Below are positions 45,606 to 56,284 of a stretch of DNA of 64,000 nucleotides, one piece after another (position 1 is the stretch's first letter; every line of letters starts with the position of its first letter). The position numbers and the translations under genes are program-made. Below the pieces are notes generated by a model. That model saw nothing but the letters and a program-made list of their open reading frames with translations, had not been told where the DNA came from and ran no database searches. Origin of the DNA: Chelydra serpentina (taxonomy: Eukaryota; Chordata; Testudines; Chelydridae); the NCBI GenBank assembly GCA_037349315.1, contig JBAIAC010000059.1, forward strand, positions 10,070,001 to 10,134,000. Reading direction: 5' to 3'.

Positions 45606-46967
45606 AAGGAGCGAACTATTTTTGATCAGTATTGTGGGTTCATTCTGATGTATGCTTCAATGGTTTGCTCTCACTTTCTGAAACTGGCAAGGACTAGAGG
45701 CCTCACACTGCACCAGTGAAGTTAATGGGAGTGTTGCTATTGTATTAAATGAGCTCAGTATCAAGCTCTAGGAGGGCAGTTGAGGCAGAGAGCTCTGCGG
45801 TGACCTCTATGGGCCAAACAAAGAGAGGCATTGATATCCAAAGCAAGGCCAGTCACCCTTCTCAGCTGAAGGTCTCTGTGATGTGGAGCCTTGAGGGAGG
45901 GGTGGTGGTGATATGACATGTGGGATCCTCCAATGAGTACCCAACAAGGCCCATCCCAAGTGGCTGAAACAGTTGTTTCCCAAGGTACCTGATAATACAC
46001 CGAGGACCAATTTTTGCACCCACATGAAAAGCTCTGAAACAGGCCTTTATGATGGGAATGCTGACAGGCCTGTAATGTAGAGCAGCGGAAAGGGTGCCAA
46101 TATAATAATTTGTGGGGCATCAGGAGTCTTCATGGGTCACTGAACACTTCTCATAGACGGGTTAATTATACCTGCCCTACTTTTTACATGGCTAAATTTT
46201 AATTTCACACCTATATAGTGAGAGGGCCTTATGTATCCTGTCTGAATATCTATGTCGCTGCTTTATTTAATGACCTCCTGATAGGAAACTGTACATCAGT
46301 TAGAAAGTTTTCGCTTTCAGCCTCATTTACATCTAAATGATGTAAATCATTCAAGGCCCATCAGATCACACTTCACTGTTTCCCAAGTTCTGTAGGAGTC
46401 ATTTGTTTAGTTATTTTTGTACTTTTACTATTGTGCTTGACTTGCTGCATTGACTTCATTCCCACATTGTAAGAATAGCTAAAATCTTACCACGGTGTCT
46501 TATTCAGGGTCAACTTGCCAATCAGCCTGGATAAAACAGATAAAAAGAAGAGAACGAAGAGCAAGCTAAGAGAATTGTATCAAGCCCCATAGCCATCCTC
46601 TGGTTTTTTGTTTGTTTGCTCTTTGTTTTAAGTCTTTTTACTAAGTAACTGAGCACTCTGGGGCAGATCATCCCCCTCCACTCTGCTGGTGAAGGGACTG
46701 AAAACCTGGCAGATGTGGGCTGGGATGGAAAGGGCAGGAAAGCAGGCAGCACTGTGTGGATTGTCCCCCTCGCCCCCCGCTTCCCTGGCCATTTGGAAGC
46801 TTCTCCATCAATGTTCTGCAGAGATCTGCTCCGTAAATGAGAGATGGGGAAGGTGGGGCTGGGGCAAAGGATTGCCAGCAAAGTTCATCCTACTCACTAA
46901 ACAGTTGTTCCGGGCCAGCACAGAACTTTTAGTCACACTAAGCAGACCTTCCCATTCCCCCTTGACA

Positions 46968-47150
46968 CTGTCCTAGCTTATGGTGGGAGATTGGCTAGGC
47001 TGGAGCCACGCTGGTGCAGCAGTTCTCAAAGAGCCAATACCTCTTCCAGTGAAGAGGGGATATTCTTAAAGAGGCAGAAAGCCTTGAAAGCTGTCCTAGT
47101 TTGTGGAAAGGGCGATTGGCAGGAGCTATGTTGGCACAGTGGCTCTTGGC
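46968..47150 (+). repeat. Diverged tandem duplication
   Basis: CTGTCCTAGCTTATGGTGGGAGATTGGC...GGAGCCACGCTGGTGCAGCAG (46968) recurs as CTGTCCTAGTTTGTGG...GCGATTGGCAGGAGCTATGTTGGCACAGTGG (47092). The spacing is about 124 bp. Confidence 0.5.
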
Positions 47151-47814
47151 CTGGCTGTTGTCCTTGTTAGGGTTGGAGGAGGCCTGACAGAGTCATCTCT
47201 GAAAATTCTCTGCATCCTAGGCAGCCATCTATAAGACCTATCCCTAGCACTAACTCACTCCTAGGGCCGCTTTGGCCAGATCCATACAGACCAGGCCAAA
47301 TGCCAACTGTATAGTGCCAAAAACTCCTCCATCCTTTGAGTCAAAAAAGCATTGCAGAAAGTTTGACTTTCTCTTGTATTTTGTAATGGATGGTGTTTAA
47401 ATAGGGAAAATGAAGTTTTAATCTTGAGATATATAAATATTTGAATTATACCAACAAAATGCCAATGCCCCGTAATGGACACAAACACAATGACAATATG
47501 TTTCTAACAAGGGCTGGAGAAACAGCCAAATAAAACAAGGTTAAATGGCTTGGGAAAATGAAGCTAGGTCTTCCTAGTATTTCTGGTTTTCCCATTGAGA
47601 AACTTGAGCCATTGATAGTTTTCTGCAGGATGTGCGGTAGCAACCTGTGACATGAAATATAAGGGTGAGGATTTTTTTCATGGTTAATACTTTCCTTTAG
47701 TCTGGCTTTAGATCCTGGTGTTTATCCTTCCCTAAGTGAGAAGGAAGCCCCTCAGCGCCGTTCACACGAGAGTGCAGCTGTACAAAAGCTCATGCTCTAC
47801 GTTTCTGCTCCTTA

Positions 47815-48721
47815 TACTCCTTGGGGGAATTCTGTGCCCCAAAATTAAAAGTTCTGGGCACAATATTTTAAAATTCTGCATATGTTTGTGAAAATAATGC
47901 AATATAATCACTCTGGTTTCAATTATTTTGGTAATTTATTTAAACTACAATACAATAGATGGAGAATGGGAGTGGGGAACATTGGAGGAAATCCCCAACC
48001 CCCCTTGCCTAATAGTAATGTAGCTAGGTTTGACCCTTTATTTCTAGTTATTAGTCAACAAATATATGCAGCCATATGCTCAGTGTTACATCATAGGCAA
48101 CTGAAGAGCAAGTGAGGGCGGGCGGAATCAAACTCACAATTTATATGGCTACTGACCATCTCCAGAAACAGTGCATGGAACACATTTTGATAGGAAATGT
48201 TTTCAGTCCAAAAATGTAGACCAGTTCTAATCACTAAAGCACCATGAGTATTTATAAGGCCATACTGTCCTTTACACCACTCTGGCAATGTAAAGGAGCC
48301 TTAAAACTTTCACACCTGTTTTATACTCCTGGGGGAATTCGCAAAGACAGTGGGAACAATTCACTAAGCAGGCAGGCTGCTGCATTCTGCTCTGCCTGAG
48401 GGACAGAGCCTGCCCCATGCCTACCTCCTCAGAACCCCCCCCCAAAACCCTGCCCCTCCACGCCAATTATGCTGCAATAGTGTGCGAGATGAACAGTCTC
48501 TCTCTCTCCCCCCATGCACAACTGCCCATCCCCCCTCCCATTCCAGCAGTGATTTATGTCTCTACAGGCTGCTCCGGGCACTCAAACCAACCTGTCTGAG
48601 CTGCTGGGGAGGGGTGCTTGACCACTCTTGCGGCTTCCCCTTATTTCCCCATCAGAAGTCATTTTTCTGCAGGGACATGAATTCTGCACATGTGCAGTGA
48701 TGCAGAACCCCCTCAGGAGTA
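47815..48721. mobile_element. Element(s) with TACTCCTNGGGGGAATTC ends, probably nested
   Basis: A left end TACTCCTTGGGGGAATTCTG at 47815, another left end TACTCCTGGGGGAATTCG at 48324, and one right end CCCCCTCAGGAGTA at 48708-48721. Either one copy inserted in another or a partial duplication. Confidence 0.55.
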
Positions 48722-48790
48722 ATAACATTTACCCAAGAAGTTGTTCCTGGTTGGGAGTAGCATCATTAAAGAAAACGGTGCTGCTGGATG

Positions 48791-49060
48791 GGGGCTTGTC
48801 TGCACTTACAGCACTGCACGGGTGCAGCTGAGGCACTTAGCGAAGACGCTACCTAAATCGACAGAAGAGTTTCTCCTGTTGGTGTAGGCATTGCACCTCT
48901 CCGAGAGGTGGTAGCTAGCTCGACGGGAGAAGCCCTCCTGTCAACGTAGCATTGTCTACATCGAGGGGTAGGCTGGTATAACTACGTTGCTGTGAGGTGT
49001 GGATTTTCCACACCTCCGAGCGACGGAGTTAGACCAACATAATTTGTAGTGCAGGCTAAG
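48791..49060. mobile_element. MITE-like element with TGTCTGCACT...AGTGCAGGCT ends
   Basis: Imperfect terminal inverted repeats plus internal palindromes (GGTGTGGATTTTCCACACC at about 48997). Same layout as 19893-20159. Confidence 0.55.
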
Positions 49061-49519
49061 AAAAATGTGTAAATGGCTGTGTACAGTGCTCTTACCTAAC
49101 AAACGGCCACATCCCACAGTGTGTAGGCAGTGATCTCAATGAGAGTTCTTAGCCTTTATAAGCACTGATGGCCCAGTTCGTCCTTCCTCTGAGCTTTGTA
49201 TGGTTATTTACCGCAGTGAGTGCCAAGAGGTGTAAAATGCTACCACATCATAATGCTGGCATTTCACACCCATTTTGCGTTGATGTAAATGACTGCAGCG
49301 GAGAATCCAGCCCTGAGTAAGGACAGCCCTTACCTAGGCCAAAGGCTTGACCTAGAGTGGACAGTGGATGATGATGTGTGTTGTGTGAGAAGCTGTGCTA
49401 TTTTGTGCAGGATCCTGTAAACATTTCTTGGACTAAGCAGGATTGGGCGGGTTCACTATGTGGCCAGGAGACCTCCAAGGCACATGGAGGTGCTGAAGGA
49501 AGTGGTGCTGGTGATTCTG

Positions 49520-49803
49520 AGGCTATGTCTGCACTACCGCGGTAAGTTGACCTACGCTACGCAACTTCAGCTCCGTGAATAACATAGCTGGAGTTGACGT
49601 ACCTTAGGTCGAGTTACCGCGGGGGGTTGACAGGAGAAACTCTCCCATAGACTTACCTTACTCTTCTTTTCGTGGTTGGAGTACTGGGGTCGACTGGAGA
49701 GTGATCTGCCGTAGATTTGGCGGGTCTTCACTAGACCTGCTAAATCGATCGCCGGTGGATCGATCTCAGAGCGTCGATCCCGGCTATAGTCTAGACCTGC
49801 CCT
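49520..49803. mobile_element. MITE-like element, left of a tandem pair
   Basis: AGGCTATGTCTGCACTACCGCGG at the left and GGCTATAGTCTAGACCTGCCCT at the right. The inside has inverted CGATCGCC...GGATCGATC motifs, recalling 20288-20590. Confidence 0.5.
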
Positions 49804-50076
49804 AAGTCTACACTACACCGCTTTTAGTGTGTCACTACAGCCGTGCTGCTAAAAATTGTGCAGTGTAGCTGCTGTGTGTCAGCTCTCCTGCCAACAAAAT
49901 CTTCCACCCCCAACAACGGTGGCCAACGGTGTTTGCGTTGCCGACAATGTACTGTTCACACTAACACTTGTCACAGCAAAAGTTTTGTCTTTTTTGGGGG
50001 GTGGGGTGGGGGGGAATTAACACCTCTGAAAGACAAGAGGTTTGTCGTTCAATTGCCAGTGTAGACATGGCCTGAG
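49803..50076. mobile_element. MITE-like element, right of a tandem pair
   Basis: Begins TAAGTCTACACTACACCGC directly at the end of its neighbour and ends CCAGTGTAGACATGGCCTGAG. A GTAGTGTAGAC-type terminus is shared. Confidence 0.5.
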
Positions 50077-50581
50077 TCAGGGCTAAGCTTGCGGCTTATC
50101 ATGGAGCTACGGGCACTGTGCTGGCGGAGACACAGTCGTTCAAATGAGATGTGAAGCAGGGACTGGCCATTCACAGTGATTAAGGCCCCAGATTTGCTTT
50201 TATTCTGAATATTTTTAATTCTTTTAGATTTAAACAGTAATTAATGAAATCCCAGGCACCCTGACAATTATTAGTCTTACCGGAATGAAATAATGACTGC
50301 CCAGACGCATTCAAATGTCATCTGTGGATAACAGACTCTGCCTTCCAGCAGCATTAAACAATCATAAACATTCACCAATTAACTTAGCTAGTAAATCAAA
50401 CAGAGAACTCCTTTCCACCCTCACTAGCTCCTCCCAAATCCTGTCAAACTAAAGCCTTTTGAAGCATGCCCAGAAAGTTATCAGATTTAGGGTATTTTGG
50501 ACCGACAGTCCGTGAGGCTCAATGTGCTATCTAGATTCTGTTTTGGTTAATTACACTTTTACCTCTGCAAACTTCATGTTT

Positions 50582-50812
50582 CTTCAAGCAGTACAGTAGT
50601 ATCCTTCATTCTAAGCCCTCTCCGGTTCTCTAGCATTGCTGTGTACTGTTAAATGGCTGCTGAGCTTCACCCCAGAGAAGGCTGTATTTCAGCAGAGGTT
50701 GAAGCGTTCTGTATATGTGCAACCCTTACTTCATAAGGGCATTGTAGGGCTTAGTTAATAATTTGTAAAATGCTTTGAGAGCCTTACTTGCAAGGTGTGA
50801 TATGACTGCCAA
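50582..50812 (+). repeat. Dispersed repeat, copy 3 of 3
   Basis: GTGTACTGTTAAATGGCTG, GAAGGCTGTATTTCAGCAG and TTTGTAAAATGCTTTGAGAGCC match copies at 361-545 and 3889-4035. Confidence 0.5.
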
Positions 50813-51256
50813 GTATTCTTAACTGAATTATGAAATAATAAATGTATCCTTTGTATTTTGAATTCTTACTGCACATCAGTATATAATACCCAACTCTGGT
50901 ATAGCACATTTCATCAATAGGCCTCGAAGGGCTTTACAATGGAGGGCAGTATCATTAGAGTGGTTTGGAACATTTTCAACTAAATTAAGTGATGTTGACA
51001 TGTTATTTTGCAAAGATGTATTGGTTTTGACACAGTTTTTGTCAGGAAGGGGTTTTGAGGTGCAGGATTCTATGGCCACTTCTAGTGAGAAAGTAAGAGA
51101 GAGGGACCTGAATCAAAAAGCTCACGTTTTGATCTGAATTTGGCGATTTAGGCACTTTGATTTCACACAAATGTTTGAGAGGTTTTGGTTTCATTTCAAT
51201 GTGAAACAAACAAAAATACTGAAACCTCAAAAGTTGCTAGACATCAGACTTGTCAT

Positions 51257-51405
51257 CATCCAGTCAGGTCTAATCATTATCTCCATTCTTCTTAGATGAA
51301 GAAACTGAGGCCCAGAGAGGAGAAATAACTTGCCCAAGGTCACCCAGTGGGCCAGGTTTCCTGAGTCCCAGTGGTCTATCTATTGGGCCACTCTGCCACC
51401 TAGTT
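51257..51405 (-). repeat. MIR-type SINE
   Basis: On +, GATGAAGAAACTGAGGCCCAG...AACTTGCCCAAGGTCACCCAGTGGG is the reversed CORE-SINE. Its 3' end may be the related block near 50890-50965. Confidence 0.7.
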
Positions 51406-51406
51406 T

Positions 51407-52018
51407 AGTACGCTATTAACACGAAGGTTTCTAACCATCAGAGGAGTGAAGTTCTGGAACAGCCTTCCAAGGGAAGCAGTGGGGGCAAAAGACCTAACTG
51501 GCTTCAAGATTAAGCAAGCGAAACTATGTTAGCTCACTAGGTAGATTAAGCTAGATACGTTTATGGAGGGGATGGTTTGATGGGATAACATGATCTTAGT
51601 CAAAGGTCAATTAATTGCCATCAGTGGTAAATAGGACCAATGGTCATTGATGGGATGTTAGAAGTTACTACAGAGAACTTTTTCCTAGGTGTCTGGCTGG
51701 TGAGTCTTGCCCACATGCTCGGGGTTCAGCTGATCGCCATATTTGGGGTCGGGAAGGAATTTTCCTCCAGGGTAGATTGGCAGAGGCCCTGGAGGTTTTT
51801 TTGCCTTCCTCTGCAGCATGGGGCACGGGTCACTTACCGGAGGATTCTCTGCATCTTGAAGTCTTTAAACCATGATTTGAGGACTTCAATAGCTGAGACA
51901 TAGGTGAGAGGATTATTCCAGGAGTGGGTGGGTGAGATTCTGTGGCCTGCATTGTGCAGGAGGTCAGACTAGATGACCATAATGGTCCCTTCTGACCTTA
52001 AAGTCTATGAGTCTATGA
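51407..52018 (+). mobile_element. CR1 LINE, 3' end
   Basis: Classic 3' end: AACCATCAGAGGAGTGAAGTTCTGGAA, GGGTCGGGAAGGAATTTTCC, GCAGGAGGTCAGACTAGATGACCATAATGGTCC, closing with TCTATGAG repeats at about 52003-52018. 5'-truncated. A foreign 35-bp segment (51512-51546) sits within it. Confidence 0.9.
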
Positions 52019-52089
52019 GTTTCCCAAGTAGTTGATTTCACCATTCTACATTGACCCTATCAGTTTCTCCAGAATTCAGAGGTGCCGAC

Positions 52090-52656
52090 TGTTACGGAGT
52101 ATAGGGGAGTCCGGCCCTGCACCCCTCTTCCCCGGAGTCACTGGGAGTCTCAGCCAGTCAGTAGAACAGAAGGTTTATTAGAGATGCCAGGAACACAGTC
52201 CAACCAGAGCTTGTCAGTACATCCAGGACCCCTCAGTCGGGCCCTTCCGGGGGGCAGGGAGCTTAGACCCCAGCCTGGGGCTCCCTGCATTTCGCCCCAC
52301 AACTCCAAACGGGGCAGGGAGGCCAGACCCTGTCTGCCTCGCTCGCCTCTTCCCCGGCCAGTTTCAAAACTCCAACTCTCTAGCCCCTCCTCCGCCTTTG
52401 TCTGCTTCCCGGGCCAGGAGGTCACCTGATCCCTTTGTTCTCACACCTTCAGCTCTCACCTTTGCCGGGGGAGGGGCCAGGCCATCTGTTGCCAGCAGAC
52501 AGGGCCATTCTCTGTGTCCAGGCCTCTGCCTTCTAGGGCTTTGTAACAATCATGCACCGTTGTCCCACCACCTAGATACTCAAGCACCGCATAGGGGAAA
52601 CTGAGGCACCCACACAGTACTCAGGGAAACCTTAACTACAGTCCTAGTTCGTCACA
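52090..52656 (-). repeat. 3' LTR of the Gypsy element
   Basis: 567 bp; on the minus strand it starts TGTGACGAAC and ends CTCCGTAACA. AATAAA (minus) is at 52179-52174. The sequence reads identical to the LTR at 56285-56851, offset exactly 4195. Confidence 0.95.
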
Positions 52657-52670
52657 TCTCTCCCCCCTCC
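52657..52670 (-). other. Polypurine tract
   Basis: GGAGGGGGGAGAGA on the minus strand, immediately before the 3' LTR; plus-strand DNA priming site of reverse transcription. Confidence 0.8.
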
Positions 52671-52689
52671 GAGACCGAACTGAGCGGGG

Positions 52690-55600
52690 TCACTTTAGCC
52701 AGTGACCCGGGGAAGTTCGAACCTGGTCACACCAGGCCGTTCCAGTTCCACGGGCTCCCTTAGGTTGGGTGGGCTTGATGGCACCCGCAGGCCGCATGTG
52801 GGAAGGTTTATGCGGCCCGTGCCCTCTTCCCATCCCAAAACCCCTGGGGTTCAAGCTGAGACCAGGTCTTTTCCCAGCGCTCCAGTCTGGAGGGCTGTAG
52901 TTCGGGCTCTCTTGGTTAAGAGCCTCCCTCTTGATCTGGTCCCCTCTCTGACCACGTGTCTCTGTCACCAGCCGCTCGGCATCGGCCCCTTTTCCTGGAT
53001 GCAGCCACGTTGGGGCGGAATGGTGACCATACCCCGTAAAGCGCCACCCAAATAGATCCGGCTGCTGCTTCTTAAGGGCCTGCCCCATGGCCAGGCATTC
53101 CTTCTCTATGGCCTGACCGTTCTGCCTCCAGGGCAGCCGCTCCTTGCTCAGATACCGGATGGGGTATCTCTCCCCCTTCGCATAGGCCTGCATCAGCACC
53201 GCGCCCAGCCCTGTGTCTGAGGCTTCGGTGAACACTGTACAGGGCTTGGCCCGGTCTGGGTTTACTCGATCTATTGGGCCCTGGATTAGAGCCTCCTTCA
53301 GCGCCCAGAGAGTCCTCTGGCCCTGCTCGGTCCAGACTGCCTCGTCTGGCTTCCCCTTCTTACCTAGCTTTGTGATGGGGGCAGCTAGGGAGCTAAAGGG
53401 GGGTACAAACCTCTGGTAGTATCCCACCATCCCGCTAAAGGCCTGGACCTGTTTCTTGGTCTGGGGAACAGGCCAAACTCTGATCGCCTCCACCTTGGCC
53501 AGCCCTGGGCTGTTGAATGACTGGTTCACCTCTAAAGCCAGCCTGTCCTTGGTCTCTCTCTCCAGGTTCTGGGCTCTTTTCCCAGTTACTCTGACTGGGG
53601 GACACCTGATGGAAGGATGGGCTCCCATCTCAGGGGAGAGATCCATCAGGGGGTCTTCCCCATTCTCCTCCCAATTGTCCCTTACCGGTTCTAGGGGTCC
53701 CCTTACTCTCCTCCCATACCACAGCTTGAAAGGGAAGCCCCCTGGTGATTCCTGGGGCACTTCCTTGTGCCATCGGTGGGGCAGGTACTTGTCCCAGTCC
53801 TGTGGATGCTGATTGATGTAAGTCTTCAGCATCAGCCTCATGGTCCCCTGAACTCTCTCCACCAGCCCATTGCACTGGGGATGATATGCTGAGGCCCAAC
53901 TGTGCCGGACCCCACATTTCTCCCACAAGCACCGGAGCAGGGCCGACATGAAGTTGGACCCTTGGTCTGTCAGGACTTCCTTGGGGAACCCCACTCGGCT
54001 GAAAATGGTCAGCAGCGCATCCGCCACGGTGTCTGCTTCAATGGAGGATAAGGGTACCGCCTCGGGGTAGCGGGTGGCAAAATCTACCACCACCCGAATG
54101 TACTTCTTCCCCGACTGGGCTGCCCTGCTGAGGGGGCCCACCCCATTCATAGCCACCTTCTGGAAAGGTTCCTCCCTGATGGGCAGGGACCTCCAGGGAT
54201 CTTCTCCCTTACCCTGGACCAGGTATAATAGCCGGTGATGATACTTCGGGTGCCCCACCGGCTGCCTCCTGATTCCCCGCAGTTCTACTTCCCCTTGGGA
54301 AGCCCATTCCCGGCACAGGAATCCCTTCTCCCACAGGGATCTGTCGCTGCAGTCTTCCCCAAGGGGGTTTGCAGCGCTGTGGCCAGCAAGTTCCCTTAGC
54401 TTCTCCAAAGTGGGATCCCTCTGCAGCTCACTGGCCAGGCCTGGGGTCACGGCCCCACTGAGCCCTGTCCCTGGTGGCTCCCTCCCTGCCGTGGAATCAC
54501 TTCCCGGCAGCACCTCTGGACCAGGCAAGCCTGGTTGGCAGCCGTCCTGCCCTGCCTGTGTGTTCCCCCACTCAGCTGGGGTCTCTGCTCCCCCCGGGCT
54601 CAGCGCTGCCCTGGCTGTCCCTGTGGGGCCAGGCAGCGAGCTCGCTGCTTTGGTAACAGCATCAGAGCCAGCGTGAGCCACCTCTCCAGTGTGCAGGGGG
54701 GTGGGGAGCATCTCTCTGACCCACCCCGCCCTAGGGGTCTGGTTACAGGCAGGCAGGTAACCGGGGCCTGGCAGCTCCTCCCCCCTGCCAGCCAGGTCAT
54801 TTGCATTTTCACTGACCATTTCCCTCTTAGCCAATTGGTTTCCTGAGTTCAAATTCAAATCCTCGGCCGTTACAGGGCCTGGATCCTGTCCCAAAGATAC
54901 ACAGTCACCCCCCAACAGCACCTCACCGCTGATATCCTGGAGACCCCCAACCACCAGCCAGCCCGACCCCTCCTGGGTCTGCACAGGGATCTGGGCCATA
55001 GGCAGGGCGAATGGGTCCGTCCCTGGGACCCTCACCCAGGTCACACAGCCCCTCAGCATCTGGTGGGGGTGCACCACCCGGGGCCTGACCACAATTCTCT
55101 CTGTCCCGGGGTCTTGCCACCCCCCGAATGTCTCTCCATTGACCATCAGCTTCCGCTTCCACTGGGGGTCCATAGGGCTTGAGTCCAGGGCCAGGAGTGG
55201 AAATCCGTCCACCATCCCACCCTTCTGGCTGGTGGAGTTTATGGCCTTGGGACCCAGCAAGGGGGTTAAATCCCGGGGCTTTTCCGCAGGGTCTCCCTGG
55301 TTCCAATCACCAGCCTGCTCCAAGGCAGTGAGGTGGGCCTCCACATCCCCACCCTCCTTAACCAGGGGCAGCAATTTAGGATCGAGGTTCCCTGCGGAAC
55401 TGGCACCCCGGGATCTGTCCCCACTTACCCCTGGCCAGTCCCCCATGCCTCTCCATTCCACCACCGCAAGTTCACGCTGCTGCTTCTTCTGTAGGTCTTT
55501 CTCGGGCTCTTGCTGTCTCTCACCGTCCTCTTGCTCTCTCGGACTCAGCTCCAGTCCCATCCGTCTCCGATCCCCTGCTGGGGAACCCGATCGTGAAGAC

Positions 55601-55824
55601 CCCCGTCTGGTTGGGGACCAGACTCTTGGGGATGCCAGGCTATCACTCCAGCTGCTCCCAGATCCTGCTGTAGCCCCATTGGGGTCAGGAATCTGCTCCC
55701 TGGAATGGTCATCTTCCTCCAGCCGCGTGATTAACTGGGCTTTAGTGAGCTTTCCAATGGGTATCCCTCTCTTTTTGCACAGGGTTACAATGCTCCTCTT
55801 AAGGAGAAGGCGATACGCCATCAC
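52690..55824 (-). CDS. Single long Gypsy Gag-Pol-like ORF, catalytically altered
   Basis: 1044 codons from ATG (55824) to a stop 20 bp before the purine tract. Domains: SAP-like N-terminus (residues about 12-40, KLTKAQLITRLEEDD); Pro/Ser-rich Gag remnant without a CCHC knuckle; retropepsin-like region (about 222-310) with DPG at 238-240 instead of DTG/DSG; integrase core (about 553-660) with D620 (TDQGSNF) and E656 (NGLVER), but Asn (AAT) at 560 where the first acidic residue is expected; RT connection region (about 775-850, KVEAIRVWPVPQTKKQV); RNase H-like region (about 860-945) with Glu at 867 and His at 934 in expected Asp positions. No RT palm (no Y/F-x-DD) and no HHCC finger is seen. Integrase precedes the RT remnant. 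Confidence 0.85.
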   Translation of the reverse strand: MMAYRLLLKRSIVTLCKKRGIPIGKLTKAQLITRLEEDDHSREQIPDPNGATAGSGSSWSDSLASPRVWSPTRRGSSRSGSPAGDRRRMGLELSPREQEDGERQQEPEKDLQKKQQRELAVVEWRGMGDWPGVSGDRSRGASSAGNLDPKLLPLVKEGGDVEAHLTALEQAGDWNQGDPAEKPRDLTPLLGPKAINSTSQKGGMVDGFPLLALDSSPMDPQWKRKLMVNGETFGGWQDPGTERIVVRPRVVHPHQMLRGCVTWVRVPGTDPFALPMAQIPVQTQEGSGWLVVGGLQDISGEVLLGGDCVSLGQDPGPVTAEDLNLNSGNQLAKREMVSENANDLAGRGEELPGPGYLPACNQTPRAGWVREMLPTPLHTGEVAHAGSDAVTKAASSLPGPTGTARAALSPGGAETPAEWGNTQAGQDGCQPGLPGPEVLPGSDSTAGREPPGTGLSGAVTPGLASELQRDPTLEKLRELAGHSAANPLGEDCSDRSLWEKGFLCREWASQGEVELRGIRRQPVGHPKYHHRLLYLVQGKGEDPWRSLPIREEPFQKVAMNGVGPLSRAAQSGKKYIRVVVDFATRYPEAVPLSSIEADTVADALLTIFSRVGFPKEVLTDQGSNFMSALLRCLWEKCGVRHSWASAYHPQCNGLVERVQGTMRLMLKTYINQHPQDWDKYLPHRWHKEVPQESPGGFPFKLWYGRRVRGPLEPVRDNWEENGEDPLMDLSPEMGAHPSIRCPPVRVTGKRAQNLERETKDRLALEVNQSFNSPGLAKVEAIRVWPVPQTKKQVQAFSGMVGYYQRFVPPFSSLAAPITKLGKKGKPDEAVWTEQGQRTLWALKEALIQGPIDRVNPDRAKPCTVFTEASDTGLGAVLMQAYAKGERYPIRYLSKERLPWRQNGQAIEKECLAMGQALKKQQPDLFGWRFTGYGHHSAPTWLHPGKGADAERLVTETRGQRGDQIKREALNQESPNYSPPDWSAGKRPGLSLNPRGFGMGRGHGPHKPSHMRPAGAIKPTQPKGARGTGTAWCDQVRTSPGHWLK

Positions 55825-56264
55825 TTCACTGCTCCCAAGTTTGCTGTGGACTCGCAGGCCTGTGTGCTCTTAGCTCCCCACGGTTTCCAGGAAGAACCCC
55901 AAGTGTGCCAGCCCTTCTCCAGGTCACCGCCTCTTTGCCAGGGTCGAGCTGCAGCTCCTGCACCCCTGGGTCCACTCACGGCACCCCCAGGGGAACCCTG
56001 TCACTGCAAAATTCCTTCTCTCTCCCAGGGCCAAGCCGCAGGCTCCTCCGCCCCTGGGACTGCTCACTGTAGCCCCCAGGGGGACCCCCTCATTGCACAG
56101 TCCTTCTCGCTGGACACACACTCCCAGGGGTTAAGCGTAGCTCCTCCGCTCCCCGAAACCGCTCCTCCGTGAGCCTTCAGCACGCCTGGTCCTCGTTAGC
56201 ACCCCTTCGTTCTACTGCTCCCCAGTTACTTACTGCAGGAAGCGCCGTTCACGGGGTGCAGAAC

Positions 56265-56282
56265 ATCCCACCGCTGCCACCA
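56265..56282 (-). other. Primer binding site, tRNA-Leu
   Basis: TGGTGGCAGCGGTGGGAT on the minus strand, two bases inside the 5' LTR. It is complementary to the CCA-extended 3' end of a vertebrate tRNA-Leu (ATCCCACCGCTGCCA plus CCA), 18 of 18 as I recall that tRNA. Confidence 0.8.
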
Positions 56283-56284
56283 GT

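Noticed and set aside
55139..55873. 244-codon + strand ORF opposite the Gypsy frame
   Set aside because: Antisense shadow of the Gag-Pol-like frame, with no homologous motif.
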